Shown: positions 20,136 through 34,032, counted from the first letter of the stretch. The stretch is DNA of 37,536 nucleotides from Brachionus koreanus (GCA_016987375.1 PJRA01000208.1:9332-46867); one strand, 5' to 3'. Notes: generated by a model not told the origin, from the sequence alone. Made by a program: numbers and translations.

Positions 20136-20242
20136 TTTTAAAATAGCTTTAGATAAGTTCAATGGAATCGGCTGCTACAGCTCTAAACGGTCAATTGGCG
20201 GTGGTGGGCTTAGACAATCTACATGTTAGGTGTCGCAGCAAG

Positions 20243-20271
20243 AACTACTACTACTACTACTACTACTACTA
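20243..20271 (+). repeat. (CTA)n microsatellite
   Basis: Nine or so uninterrupted ACT/CTA units follow the LINE coding tail and precede AAATAATAAA. Short tandem repeats at the 3' end are typical of CR1-like LINEs, so this probably marks the 3' terminus of the inserted element. Confidence 0.85.
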
Positions 20272-21167
20272 AATAATAAAAAAAAAAATTTTTTTCTAAT
20301 TTTCTGAAAAATTGCACAGAAAATCTAAAATTTTAAAAATGTAAAATTTTTTTCATTTTGTCTCCAAGACAAATAAATGCTTTTTTAGAAATAATCTGAC
20401 TATTCATCAAGATTAACCAAATCCAAAATCAGCAAAATAACAAAAAACAAACTCACAGTGTTCAAGTAATGATAATCAGTTGTGTAATTAATGTAATAAG
20501 GTAGTGAAAAAAAAGAGGCTTTTACTGTCCAAACGGTTTACCAAATAGTTCGTTTTTATTATTTTTATAAATTTTTTAATTTAAAATTATCTTGCATAAA
20601 ATTTATACATTTATTATAAAGAAAATTGCTTAAAATAAAAGCTGTCTTTTATTGTATAAAAATATTTTATTTTTACTTAATTATTCAGAAGCTTACTTAT
20701 GAGTGTTATCTCAAAATATTAGCATTCATTAGATCTATTTCTCAAATCAATAATACTTATTCAATACGAAGTTAAAATCATAGAAAAATTCTTTTTTCAT
20801 AGAGTAAAAAGTAAAAAGAAAAGTTGCACAAAGAATTTAGGAAAATATCGCTATGTTTTGTTGCAATTTATGGAAACATGGAGTTATTTTAGAATAAAAA
20901 TTTGATAAAAATGAAGAAAAAAATTTTTAGAATCAGAAAGTTGGTAAAATTAATGAAAAAAACCGTGAAAATGATCTCTTTGAAGCAAAAAAAGGAAAAA
21001 AATTTCTATAAATGAAATGATAGTTTAACTCAGTTTTTATTTTTTTACTGTCAATTCTGATACATCTCAGTTTTTTTACGAATTAATTTTCTCAACTATA
21101 TGCTTTAGAAAAATGATCACGTGACTGTTAAAAATAATTTAAATTTTTAAATTAACACAAATTAAAA

Positions 21168-22253
21168 ATGTTTATTTTGAAAATTCCAAAAAAGTAAATT
21201 TTCATTTTTTTGCAAACTTCTCATGACCTAAAATGGTTTAAGTCTAGGACTGATAAAATACTGTGGATCATTTAAGTGCAATTTTGGCTCATTCCAGCTT
21301 ACAAATAGAAAGCAAGCCAAAAATAATTCACTAATAAATCAACTAATAAAAGAAGCCAAGATAAAGGATGCTCAAAAGCCAAAAGACTACGAATCAATCA
21401 TCAATGATGATTTTATTAAAAAATACAACGATATTATGTCCAAAAGACCCTTAAATGGTCTAAATATTTTTTTTTCAGAGAAAATCGATAGAAATTGTCT
21501 AGATCATAAAAAAGAGTTCTATCGAGTAAGCAAACTTTGGTCAAATTTAACTAAAAGAGAGAAAAAAGTAAATTAATTTATTGTTATGGTGATATTAGAA
21601 AAATTTCTTTTTTTTTTATTTAATTTATTAGATCTATGACAACCGAGTTAAAGTTATTCAGAACGAAATTGACAATAATTTGAATAATTTATTGTCCAGA
21701 CTATCAATTGATGAAATCAAGTATTTTAAGGAAAAAATTAAAATGCTCAGCAAGTCAAGACGGCTAAAATTGCGCAAATTTCGCATAAAAAAACAGCAAA
21801 TTGCCAGTAAAATGCCCAAAAAACCCATGAACGCTTATTTGCTTTTTTTAACAGATTATTTGGCTAAAGAAAAAAAAACTTTTTCGGTAAAAATTTAGAA
21901 AAATAAAGTAAAATAAGACTTTATTTTATTTAGCAAGGAGTGCTTGAATGTGGCCAAATGTGGCGCTCTTTGGATCAAGATGAAAAAAATGTACGAAAAA
22001 ATAAAATTTTTATTTTTATTTTTATTTTTATTTTTAGAAATATATTCTAGAAGCAAAAAGACTAATGGATCAGCACAGAGAAGAGATGAAAGTGTGGGAG
22101 AATAGAATGATAATGGAAGGAAAAGTTCAGCTAATTTCGAGCGGAACTCGGAAAAAAATTGGCTCAAATCTAGCAAAATTATTAAAAAATGAAAATAAAA
22201 TTAGAAAAAAAAATAAAATCATAAGTAATCGCAGAATTAGAGGAGAAACCTAG
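21168..22253 (+). CDS. TFAM-like HMG-box protein, tandem copy 2
   Basis: Five exons: 21168-21193, 21243-21567, 21632-21886, 21934-21990, 22038-22253; 292 residues. Short exon 1 (MFILKIPK) followed by LGLIKYCGSFKCNFGSF gives a basic, non-acidic N-terminus suited to mitochondrial import, but exon 1 is the least certain part. Box 1 (about 73-131): MSKRPLNGLNIFFSEKID, FYRVSKLWSNLTKREKKIY. Linker about 132-176 (LSIDEIKYFKEKI) as in TFAM. Box 2 (about 177-252): MPKKPMNAYLLFLTDYL, MWRSLDQDEKNKY, MKVWENRMIMEGK. Basic tail to the end. The first intron is phase 2, as in the sister genes; introns after REKK and DEKN match positions in copies 1 and/or 3. The linker intron and the phase-1 box-1 intron seen in copies 1 and 3 are absent. 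Function as mtDNA-binding protein is inferred. Confidence 0.8.
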
Positions 22254-22398
22254 AATTTTAGATTAATTGATTGTTTATTAAAAAATATAAAAATTTTTTT
22301 TTTTTAATCTCATTAAATAGACGTAGTGATTTTCGTCAATAAAGTTTAAAAATTAATATTTTTTTTTATTAAAAATAAAATTGAAAATTAAAAAAAGA

Positions 22399-23642
22399 AT
22401 GCTACTTTTGAAAAATATTTATAAGCATAGTTCATTGTTGATCAAGTATTTTTGACTTGTTAAAACGAAATTTTTATAAAATATCTTTATTTTTTTTTAG
22501 TTCTGGTGGTCAACTGAGAAAGTTAAAAACATTAGTTTGTGCATCCAACAAGGTGTACAAGACTACAATAGATTTAAATACGATCAAGGCCAGAGAAATC
22601 GTGGTAGATAAAAAAATTGTTGAGGAATTCGAAAATCTACAGCGTAAGAGCTCAACAAATGGTTTTATGATATTTAATGGCGAAGTAATTAGGGAAAAAA
22701 TAAAAAATAATCCTGGTGTGAATTTATTTATTTTTTGTTTAAATAAAATTAATTTTAAGCTTTGATCTAAGGTGAAAAAATTCCAGAATTAGTTAAATCT
22801 GTAGCTGATGAATGGCGAACTTTGCCTTATGAGAAAAAACTTGTAATTTTAAATTGTGGACAGATAGATATTAGATTTTGTTAGATTTATTTTCAAAAAG
22901 CTAATGAAAAGTCTGAATATGGAAAAAATAAATTAAGAGAGCTTGTACAAGATTTGTCCGAACAGGAACTAAAAAATTTGAAACATCAATTGAATGAGAG
23001 AAAAAAGAAAAAATCGGAGAAAAATGCCAAAAATCGTTTGAGAAGAGTAATTTTTCAAAATAAAATGCCTGTTTGGCACAAACACTAAGAAATAACCAAA
23101 AAAAATTTTATTAGAGAATATTTTTTGGAAATATGACAGATTTTTTTTTTGATTTTTTCTTAAAGGCACAATCTATTTTTTTGGATTTATATTGTGCTAT
23201 TTAGGAACAAATTAGAATGGGAATGCCCCGAAAACCATCACAAGCAATTAATCTACTCCATAAAGATCTTGATATGCAAAATATTCCATTCAAAGTAAAT
23301 TTTTTAAATGAGAATTTTTGTCATTTTTTTAGCAAGTAAGCAAAGAACTAGGTGAGAAATGGAATCAGCTATCAGATGAAAAAAAACTGGTAATAATTTG
23401 CTTTTTATTAACACTGTAATTAAAAATCGAGAAAAAAATAGGACTACAAAACTAGAGCTAAAGAATTGAATGATGAATATTTGATAAAATTGCATGAGTG
23501 GCAATTACAAATGATTTCGCTTGGCAAAGCAGATTTAGTCAGCGAAAAAGCAAAACAAAAATTGTTTGAAAAATTTGATTTAAAAAAAACTAAAAAGAAT
23601 ACAGTTCGGAAGAAGAATAATAAAAAATTAAATAAACAATAA
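22399..23642 (+). CDS. TFAM-like HMG-box protein, tandem copy 3
   Basis: Seven exons: 22399-22445, 22501-22715, 22772-22842, 22885-23046, 23205-23294, 23333-23389, 23442-23642; 280 residues. Exon 1 (MLLLKNIYKHSSLLI) is presequence-like and ends in a phase-2 intron. Box 1 (about 64-125) is strongly diverged: STNGFMIFNGEV, VADEWRTLPYEKK. Linker: LVQDLSEQELKNLKHQL. Box 2 (about 172-242): MPRKPSQAINLLHKD, LGEKWNQLSDEKKLDY, then LHEWQLQMISLGKADL. Lys-rich tail. Exon sizes 71, 162 and 201 nt equal those of the matching exons in copy 1, and 57 nt equals a box-2 exon in copy 2, so this copy carries the full ancestral intron set. The box-2 intron of 38 bp is extremely short. It starts 145 bp after the stop of copy 2. 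AATAAA at 23673-23678. Divergence in box 1 may mean altered DNA binding. Confidence 0.8.
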
Positions 23643-25226
23643 TTAATAATTGAACAAGAATATTTTGTTTGTAATAAAGATATAAATTAAATTTTTTTAA
23701 TTTTATTGAATGGTTTGGGTCTCATTCATTCACTCCAATAATTCGTAATATGCGAGATTTTTGAGCGTTCATCTCATTCTTAGCATCTGCAGAGGTTGAA
23801 GTAAGCATTACGGCCCTGTACGAAAAGTGGATGATGCAACAAAAAGTTAGAATCAAACTGTAAAATATAAAAAAATTATTTTTAAAATTAAAATTTTTTG
23901 CTTGAATTACATATTTAATTGTTTTCTTTTGAATTAATTATAACATTTAAGCTTAAAAATAAAATTTTTTTATTAATTAACTTCAATAATATGTAAATAT
24001 CTTTTAAAGAAAGAAAATTTGACACAAAAAGTTAGAATCAAGCTTTTTAATCAAAATTGATGATGTATTGATAGATTTTTTTTTACCTAATAAGCTAAAA
24101 AACTTTATTATTTTTAATTTGAGACCATGCTTGACACAAATTGCGACAATTAGCTTATTACTTGATTTCATCAAAGAAACACCACCAAAAATAAGAAAAC
24201 TAGAGTCTTTGTCAAAAGATTCAAAAATGAAAAATATCGCCCGAAGTTTTGTGTCCCAAAAGTACAGAAGGGCGGAGGCTCAGTTGGTATGTGGAGATGC
24301 ATGTCTTACGAAGGAATGGGTTGTTGCTCCATTTACACCGGGAGAATAAATCAATATGTTTACATGGACACACTAGAAAATAACCTAAACCCATCTGCAA
24401 AGCTTTAAATTGATGCTGACCAAGAGTGGATTTTCCAACAGGCCGGTCGGCGCATTTGCTCATACTGCCAACTCGGTAAAAAAATTGGTTTAGAGAGCAT
24501 GATTTTACAGTTCTTACATAGTGCTCAAGATCGCCTGATCTTGATCCAATAGAAAATTAATGAGCATATTATATTGATCACAAATTGCTCAAATATATCA
24601 TAAAATCAGTCGACCACTTAAAGTAATTGCTTCATGAAGAATGGTTGAAAATTCAGACTGAAATCTGTAAAAATTTGATTTCTTCAATGAAAAAACGGGT
24701 CGACGCTTGTATATAAGCAAAAAGCGGTAATTTTAAAGCTCAAAATAATTTAAATTCTAACTTTTTTTGGCATATTTTTGTTCTGTTAAATAACAATAGT
24801 AATTTTTTTTGGGATTTTTTCCGATGTTTGAATAAATAAAGAAATAAAAAATTATCTAGATTTTCTTTTTTGACCACTAAATCGAAAAAAAAAACAATCC
24901 AATGAAAAAAAAAAGTTTGATTTAAATTATTTAACTATAAAAGCATCAATAAAAAAATCAATCTTTTGATAAAAAACTTTCAAATTGAAATTGACATTTA
25001 AAGTGTCTTTGGAGACGAAATTTAAGCTAGAAAATTCCAAGATTTCTACTAATTTTGAAATGTTTCAAATACTAATTTTTCTTAGTCGTACATATATATC
25101 TAAAAATATATATGTATGGAACAAATTTATAATTTATGAATAAATATTTTAAAATTAATTTATTATTAAAAGAAATTATTAAACAATTTTAGATTAAGAA
25201 AAAAAAAGAAATAAAAATAATTATTA
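23643..25226. other. Spacer with Tc1 relic, TFAM array to RNF126
   Basis: The middle of the spacer is a decayed Tc1/mariner element (about 23835-24773). The last 450 bp are AT-rich and include a perfect 11-bp inverted repeat (TACATATATAT at 25089-25099 and its complement at 25106-25116), within 115 bp of the RNF126 start. Nothing else was recognised. Confidence 0.5.
23835..24773 (+). mobile_element. Decayed Tc1/mariner transposon
   Basis: Terminal repeats: TGCAACAAAAAGTTAGAATC at 23835 and, inverted, TTCTAACTTTTTTTGGCA ending at 24772. A second direct copy of the left core (ACAAAAAGTTAGAATCAA) lies at about 24022. The transposase relic runs from about 24230 to 24720: KGGGSVGMW, GRINQYVYMDTLENNLNPSA, a stop, EWIFQQAG, then after frameshifts PDLDPIEN and LISSMKKRVDACI. 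These are Tc1 transposase landmarks. The second catalytic Asp (normally after FQQ) is Ala here. Stops, frameshifts and the lost acid mean it is inactive. Confidence 0.8.
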
Positions 25227-26168
25227 ATGTCATCAAATAACCCACAGGAAGCTAATAGACAGCCATTGACTGGCTATTGTCATCAATGCGACAGACAAGT
25301 AGAAATAGACCGCGATAGTTTTACCTGCCAGCAGTGTCAAGGCGGTTTTATTGAATTGTTTGAAATGGACCGAGACCAACCAAGAAATAACAATTTTTCC
25401 ACAATTCGCCAAAACAACAACGGTCCAATGCAAAATTTGCTCCCATTGCTCCTTTCAAATTTAATTAATCCTGCCGGACCACAATCTGGAAATCAGCCAC
25501 CTCAAACTGCTCCTAGAGCACAGCGGTTCGGAACTCGGGTGCAGTTTATTGTGCCCGGCAACAGACTTGGTGAAACAGGACAAGAACAATTCGATCTTTA
25601 TGGAATTATAAACAATGTTATTTCCGATCTCTTAGATCCGAGCCGATCCGCTCAAAATATGCAAGCTCCTCCGTTCAGAATGTTCCAATTGCACGGGGAC
25701 ATGAGGGACTATGCTTGGGGCTCTAACGGACTCGATACAATTATCACACAGCTTTTAAATCAACTTGAAAATACCGGTCCACCGCCAGCCTCTGAAGATC
25801 AGCTCAAAAATTTACCTCAAGTTGTAATCTCTCAGGAAGAAGTCGACAGAAGTGCCCAATGCGCTATTTGTATGGAAGATTTTAACCTAAACGACAAAGC
25901 CAAAAAACTTCCATGTAAACATTTATTCCATGAGCCATGCATTACCGAATGGCTTAAGCTGCACGGAACATGTCCTGTTTGTAGAAAAAATTTAAACGGT
26001 GAAGATACATCACAACGTGAGTATATCAGTCGGCCACCACCAACTTCAGAGACATCCACTCCATCCGCACCGGTTCAACAAAGTGGCACCGAAGCTCAGA
26101 CAAGTAATCAAAACGCAACGAATAATAGCCAAGGTAGCAATGCCTACTATGAGCCAGATTATGATTAA
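25227..26168 (+). CDS. RNF126: RNF126/RNF115-type RING E3 ubiquitin ligase
   Basis: Intronless, 313 residues (human RNF126 is 311). These ligases ubiquitinate BAG6-bound mislocalised proteins and endocytic cargo in the cytosol. N-terminal zinc ribbon: Cys18, Cys21, Cys34, Cys37 (YCHQC, FTCQQC), followed by GGFIELFE. Middle: FGTRVQFIVPGNRLG, then FDLYGIINNVISDLL and DYAWGSNGLDTIITQLLNQL, the conserved region before the RING. RING-H2: Cys212, Cys215, Cys230, His232, His235, Cys238, Cys249, Cys252, all present, with VDRSAQCAICMEDF and GTCPVCRKNL. Ser/Thr/Gln/Asn-rich tail. All ligands intact, so an active enzyme is expected. Choice between the paralogues RNF126 and RNF115 cannot be made; it is probably the single pre-duplication orthologue. 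Confidence 0.94.
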   Translation: MSSNNPQEANRQPLTGYCHQCDRQVEIDRDSFTCQQCQGGFIELFEMDRDQPRNNNFSTIRQNNNGPMQNLLPLLLSNLINPAGPQSGNQPPQTAPRAQRFGTRVQFIVPGNRLGETGQEQFDLYGIINNVISDLLDPSRSAQNMQAPPFRMFQLHGDMRDYAWGSNGLDTIITQLLNQLENTGPPPASEDQLKNLPQVVISQEEVDRSAQCAICMEDFNLNDKAKKLPCKHLFHEPCITEWLKLHGTCPVCRKNLNGEDTSQREYISRPPPTSETSTPSAPVQQSGTEAQTSNQNATNNSQGSNAYYEPDYD

Positions 26169-26824
26169 TAGTATTAGAAAGATTTTATTTTATTTTATTT
26201 TTCTTTATTACTGTCTTTAAGACAAATTATTCTACCATTTGAATATGTTGTTTTACTAAACAAAAGTTTTATTTGAAAAATTGTAAGTAAGCGTAAAAAA
26301 AAGGACTTCTTCAATCAATTTGAGTTTAAATTATTCGGAAAAAAAATATTTTTTTTTCCTTAAAAAATGAAAAATAAAAGTTTTAAATATTTTTAAAAAT
26401 GAATTTTTTTTTCATTTTTTTTTTTAAGAATTATTTAGATTTAAAAAAATATATCGAATATCATGAACTTAAATTATTTTAACACTAGAAGCACCAAACG
26501 AGTCAAAAATCACTGAAAATGCAATAAAAAGAAAATCATCTAGAAGAGAGATAAAAAAGTATAATAAAACAAAATAAGCTTAGAGATTAATATTTTGAAA
26601 ACTATAGATCAAATACTTTTACAATATATATGTTTTTGATTTTGTTCTAAAAGTAAATTTTAAAAAAAAATCTTATTGCTTATTAGGTGTTTTACATTTA
26701 ATTCTAGTTAGTGTATCTAAAAGGTGAAATAAAAATTTGGTCTTATTATTTTTAGATTTTATGGCTAGAAAATAAATAGTGTTGGTATATTTGAATATTT
26801 ATGTTTTTAGCATCTATGTAAAAT

Positions 26825-27471
26825 ACTTTAACGGTAAACGATCAAAATAGAGAAATAAATTTTTAGAGAATAGCTAAATTAGAGAAAAAAATGTGTCAAT
26901 TAATTAGAGAATATTTTTATTAGAGAAAAAAATTTACCGAAAAAAAATACAAAATTTTTATTGAAAAAAAAATAGAAAAAGTCTGATAAACTAATTAATT
27001 AATTATTATTCCATCTATAAAATTGAAAATCCAGTTAGGAAAACTCTTAATTTTCTGTTTTATATTCATTAACTTGGCGCTTTATTTTATCTTCTTTTTT
27101 TTTGTGCTTTACTGCTTTACTTTTATCCGGATTTTCATCGTCACTATTACTTGTCACCATACTTTGACCTGAGCACAATTGATCAACTAAAATTTAGACA
27201 AGATGAATAAAAAAGCTATTTATTTTTCAAATATTTGACTTTGTCAAATTTAATTACTTTTATAATAATCTTATTTAATTTTGAAATTATTTTTTTTTAT
27301 AGATTTTGACCTATGTGGTCTATACAAGTTTTTTTGTCAATAAATAGTATTTATTTATATTAAAAATATTGTCTGTGCTTTTCTCTATATTTTTTTCCCT
27401 AATTTTTTTTTCTCTTTTATACAAATTCTCTAATTTTTTTTTCTCTATTTTGATAGTTCATCACTTTAACT
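26825..27471. mobile_element. Non-autonomous inverted-repeat element with TTAGAGAA sub-repeats
   Basis: The left arm starts ACTTTAACGGTAAACG and goes on to ATCAAAATAGAGAAA. The right arm read in reverse complement gives AGTTAAAGTGATGAAC, then TATCAAAATAGAGAAA. Both arms then carry several TTAGAGAA-like units (four on the left at about 26872-26935; two clear units plus two AGAGAAA-type ones on the right). Arms of about 100 bp enclose roughly 440 bp. Sub-terminal repeat clusters of this sort are known in hAT and other DNA transposons, but no transposase is present, no target duplication was found, and the family is unknown. Confidence 0.5.
27047..27186 (-). other. Exon-like open frame inside an inverted-repeat element
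   Basis: On the minus strand, a CTAAATTTTAG acceptor-like site is followed by DQLCSGQSMVTSNSDDENPD, KSKAVKHKKKEDKIKRQVNE and YKTEN before a TAA. It is more GC-rich than its surroundings and looks like the terminal coding exon of a gene with an acidic-then-basic tail. No upstream exon was found nearby. It may be a captured exon or chance; not recognised. Confidence 0.25.
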
Positions 27472-27579
27472 TTAATTTTTATCAAAATGTTGAAAATAAA
27501 CTTAATTGAATGCTCTATATTAATTAATATTTCTGATTTCTTTTTATTTAATTCTAGAAAATTAAAAAAAAAAACAAAA

Positions 27580-27860
27580 ACTTTTATTGAAAATTTTGTT
27601 TTTACGTAATTATTGGGAAAAAAGCAAGCAGTATGAGCAGCAACTTATTAAATCAGTGGAAATTAAATCAATGTGCTTAAAATAAGAATGATAACAAAAA
27701 TCAATGGTTGAACCCATTTTTATCAGTCGTTTAAAGAGAACGCTTAGACAAAAAGGTGATATTGTGTGTTAAGTGGAAATTCCAAGAAAAAAAATACTTT
27801 GAGCTATGGTGCTATAAATGCAAACCTTTATTATGAACATTTAAAACGAATGTTTTGCTT
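27580..27860 (+). repeat. Dispersed repeat copy 3 (diverged)
   Basis: GAAAATTTTGTTTTTACGTA and the text AGCAGCAACTTATTAAATCA parallel copy 2 (10694-10780). Further along, AAATCAATGGTTGAACCC and a TGGAAATTCCAAGAAAAAAA-like stretch correspond to the remnant frame of copy 2, here with several stops. It is older or faster-decaying than copies 1 and 2. Confidence 0.55.
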
Positions 27861-28434
27861 CACTTCAAGAAAAATATACTTGTTAGGTTAGCAAAAACTC
27901 TTCAAGAAAACACTATTCATCATAAAGCTAGAAGAACAATAACAAAATAGAGGAGCTTGAAGTGGAACTTCTTTTCTTAAAGCCAAAAATTTTTCGGTAA
28001 ATTTAAGTGAAAAAAAAGATCTTTTTTGAAATTAACTCTATTTCTTAGAATAAAATTTATTTTAATTTTAAAAATAAATGTTTTAAAACTATCTTGTTTA
28101 ATAACTAACTTTGAAATCAATTATAAAATTGCAGTCTGACAGTAATAAATTGCTTAATAAATGAATTTTTTTTTTCAAATTAGACTTAACAGGCTCTTTT
28201 GTGGTTTTTTCTTTAAAATATTTTAATACAAATGTTAGGTTAATTTGCTTAAATAACAAACATATGAAAATAAAATTTACGAGAAAATTCCTATTTTTTT
28301 TTTGAATTTAAAATAAATTACTAAAACCTAAATTAAATGAAAAATAAATTTGCACAAAAATATAGTTATATAGCATATGCTTTAGATTAGAAAAAAACAC
28401 ATTTTATTTTATTTTTTTTAAATAATAAAAATAA

Positions 28435-30093
28435 ATGGAAGTTAAACGAGAGTTTAAGTCCTTGGCTGAAAATGTGTCCGAAATGACACTAAAAGCAATT
28501 GAAGAAATGGGTTTTACACACATGACCGAGATACAAGCAAAAACAGTCGATCATTTGTTGGATGGAAAAGACTTGATGGGAGCTGCCAAGACCGGTAGTG
28601 GAAAGACTTTGGCATTTTTATTGCCAGTAGTCGAACTATTGAATAAATTAAAATTCATGCCCAGAAATGGCACAGGCGCCATTATTATATCGCCCACCAG
28701 AGAGCTCTCAATGCAAACATTCGGTGTTTTACAAGAGCTTCTCAAGCACCATCACCAGACCTATGGTCTCATAATCGGAGGCTCTAATCGCAAAGAAGAA
28801 GCCAAGAAGCTTAGCAAGGGAGTCAACATTTTGGTTGCTACGCCTGGACGGCTTTTGGATCATCTTCAAGTAACTCACTATGCCATTTAAATTTAAATAT
28901 AAAATAAAATGAAAATTTTTTATATGTAGAGTACTCAAGATTTTTTGTTTAAAAATCTTCAATGTTTGGTTATCGATGAAGCTGATAGAATTTTAGACAT
29001 TGGTTTCGAAGAAGAAATGAAACAAATTTTAAAAATTTTACCAAGTAAGAATTCAAAATAAAAAATTAATTTTATTTTTTAATAATTTTTTTTTATAAAT
29101 AAATATTTTATTTTAAAAGAAAAAAGGCAAACAATTCTTTTTTCGGCCACATTGACCCAAAAAACTGAGGATTTGGTCAAATTGTCGTTTAGGAAAGAGC
29201 CCATTTACATTGGCATTGATGATAATAAGGAAGAAGCAACAGTCGAAGGCTTGGAACAGGGCTATGTAGTCGTTCCGTCAGAGAAACGATTTTTGCTTTT
29301 GTTCACATTCTTGAAAAAATATCGTAAAAAAAAAGTTATGGTCTTTTTTAGCTCGTGCATGTCTGTCAAATATCATCACGAACTGCTAAATTACATCGAT
29401 CTACCAGTCATGTGTATACATGTAAATTAGACTAAATAAAAAAATTTTTTTTTTTTTAAATTTTATTTATAAAAGGGCAAACAAAAACAAGCCAAACGTA
29501 CTCAAACATTTTTTCAATTCACAAACGCTGAAAGTGGAATTTTGCTGTGTACAGACGTAGCTGCGCGTGGTTTGGATATTCCACTTGTCGACTGGATCGT
29601 TCAATACGATCCACCAGATGATCCAAGAGAGTACATACACAGAGTTGGTCGAACGGCCCGAGCTGGCAGTCAAGGCAATGCTTTGCTCATTCTAAGACCG
29701 GAAGAGCTCGGCTTCTTGAGATATCTCAAACAAGCCAAAGTGTCTTTGAACGAATTCGATTTTTCTTGGTCTAAAATTGCCGATATCAGTGCTCAATTGG
29801 AGAAATTAATTGAGAAAAACTATTTTTTGCATATGAGTGCCAAAGAAGCCTACAAGGCCTACGTAAGAGCATATGCCAGCCATAGCATGAAAAGTGTTTA
29901 TAATGTAGATACACTAGATATAGAACAAGTTGCCAAAAGCTTTGGCTTTCGAGTGCCGCCTTTTATCGACCTTGGCGTTTCGGCTGGCAAAAAATTTTCT
30001 GGCAAACGAAAAATGCCGTTTGAAAATGATAAAAAAGCAAAAAAAGCAAAAATTTATAAAAATGTGTCCAAAAAAAATAAATCATCTGAATAA
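28435..30093 (+). CDS. DDX18: DDX18/Has1 DEAD-box RNA helicase
   Basis: Four exons: 28435-28869, 28930-29044, 29120-29421, 29476-30093; 489 residues. DDX18 (yeast Has1) is a nucleolar helicase for 60S and 40S pre-rRNA processing. All helicase motifs are present: Q motif ([10 protein letters not shown]), motif [10 protein letters not shown] (50-58), Ia PTREL, GG, Ib [15 protein letters not shown] (161-164), [38 protein letters not shown]. The Has1-specific part is nearly family-perfect: [58 protein letters not shown]. Lys-rich tail for nucleolar retention. The usual Lys-rich N-terminal extension of about 150-170 residues is absent: the ATG lies 50 codons before motif I. An upstream exon was not found in the AT-rich 5' flank. 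Confidence 0.95.
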
Positions 30094-30249
30094 TATTTTT
30101 CTAATTATTAGTTAAATAAAATAAAATAAAAAAAATGAATTTCTTTTTTAGATTATTAATTTATAATGTTCATCTATTTAAAATTTAGGTCCTAAATAGC
30201 CTATTGGTATGAAGAAAAATGTCTTGAATTAACTAGATTTTTTAGAGAA

Positions 30250-34032
<3,783 letters not shown>

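Larger units (their letters stand above)
19905..20275 (+). mobile_element. LINE 3' fragment inserted in a MITE, with assembly gap
   Basis: The plus strand reads NALEKVQERATKIPLSVRN, then YEMRLTKLGLTKLSERRVRG and DL up to the Ns. After the gap comes FKIALDKFNGIGC and a (CTA)n tail. The phrase 'L..VQ.RATK...L....Y..RL..LGL..L..RR.RGDL' is a conserved post-RT landmark of CR1/Jockey-type LINEs. The frame is open up to the gap, so this copy is younger than the neighbouring LINE debris. The element is 5'-truncated. Confidence 0.75.
19820..20362. mobile_element. MITE arms split by an insertion
   Basis: The left arm (19820-19885: GGCAAAATGAAAATAATTTT..., ...GTGCAATATTTAAGAAA) and right arm (about 20298-20362: TTTTCTGAAAAATTGCACAG...) are the two inverted arms of the intact MITE at 31166-31333. 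Between them lies a LINE 3' fragment with an assembly gap. Flanking octamers TTCAAAAC (19812-19819) and TCCAAGAC (20363-20370) match at 6 of 8 positions, consistent with an aged 8-bp target duplication. Confidence 0.7.
19363..21167. other. Spacer between TFAM-like copies 1 and 2
   Basis: About 1.8 kb. It contains a MITE split by a LINE 3' fragment (19820-20362) and the assembly gap. The remainder (19363-19819, 20363-21167) is AT-rich with no gene or repeat recognised; its right end should hold the promoter of copy 2. Confidence 0.5.
26169..28434. other. Spacer between RNF126 and DDX18
   Basis: About 2.3 kb of AT-rich DNA holding an inverted-repeat element (26825-27471) with an exon-like minus-strand open frame inside, and a third, diverged copy of the dispersed repeat (about 27580-27860). 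Outside these I recognise nothing. Confidence 0.5.

Noticed and set aside
26340..26480. Possible hairpin or MITE from poly-A/poly-T complementarity downstream of RNF126
   Set aside because: Pairing is between homopolymer-like tracts and expected by chance in this base composition.
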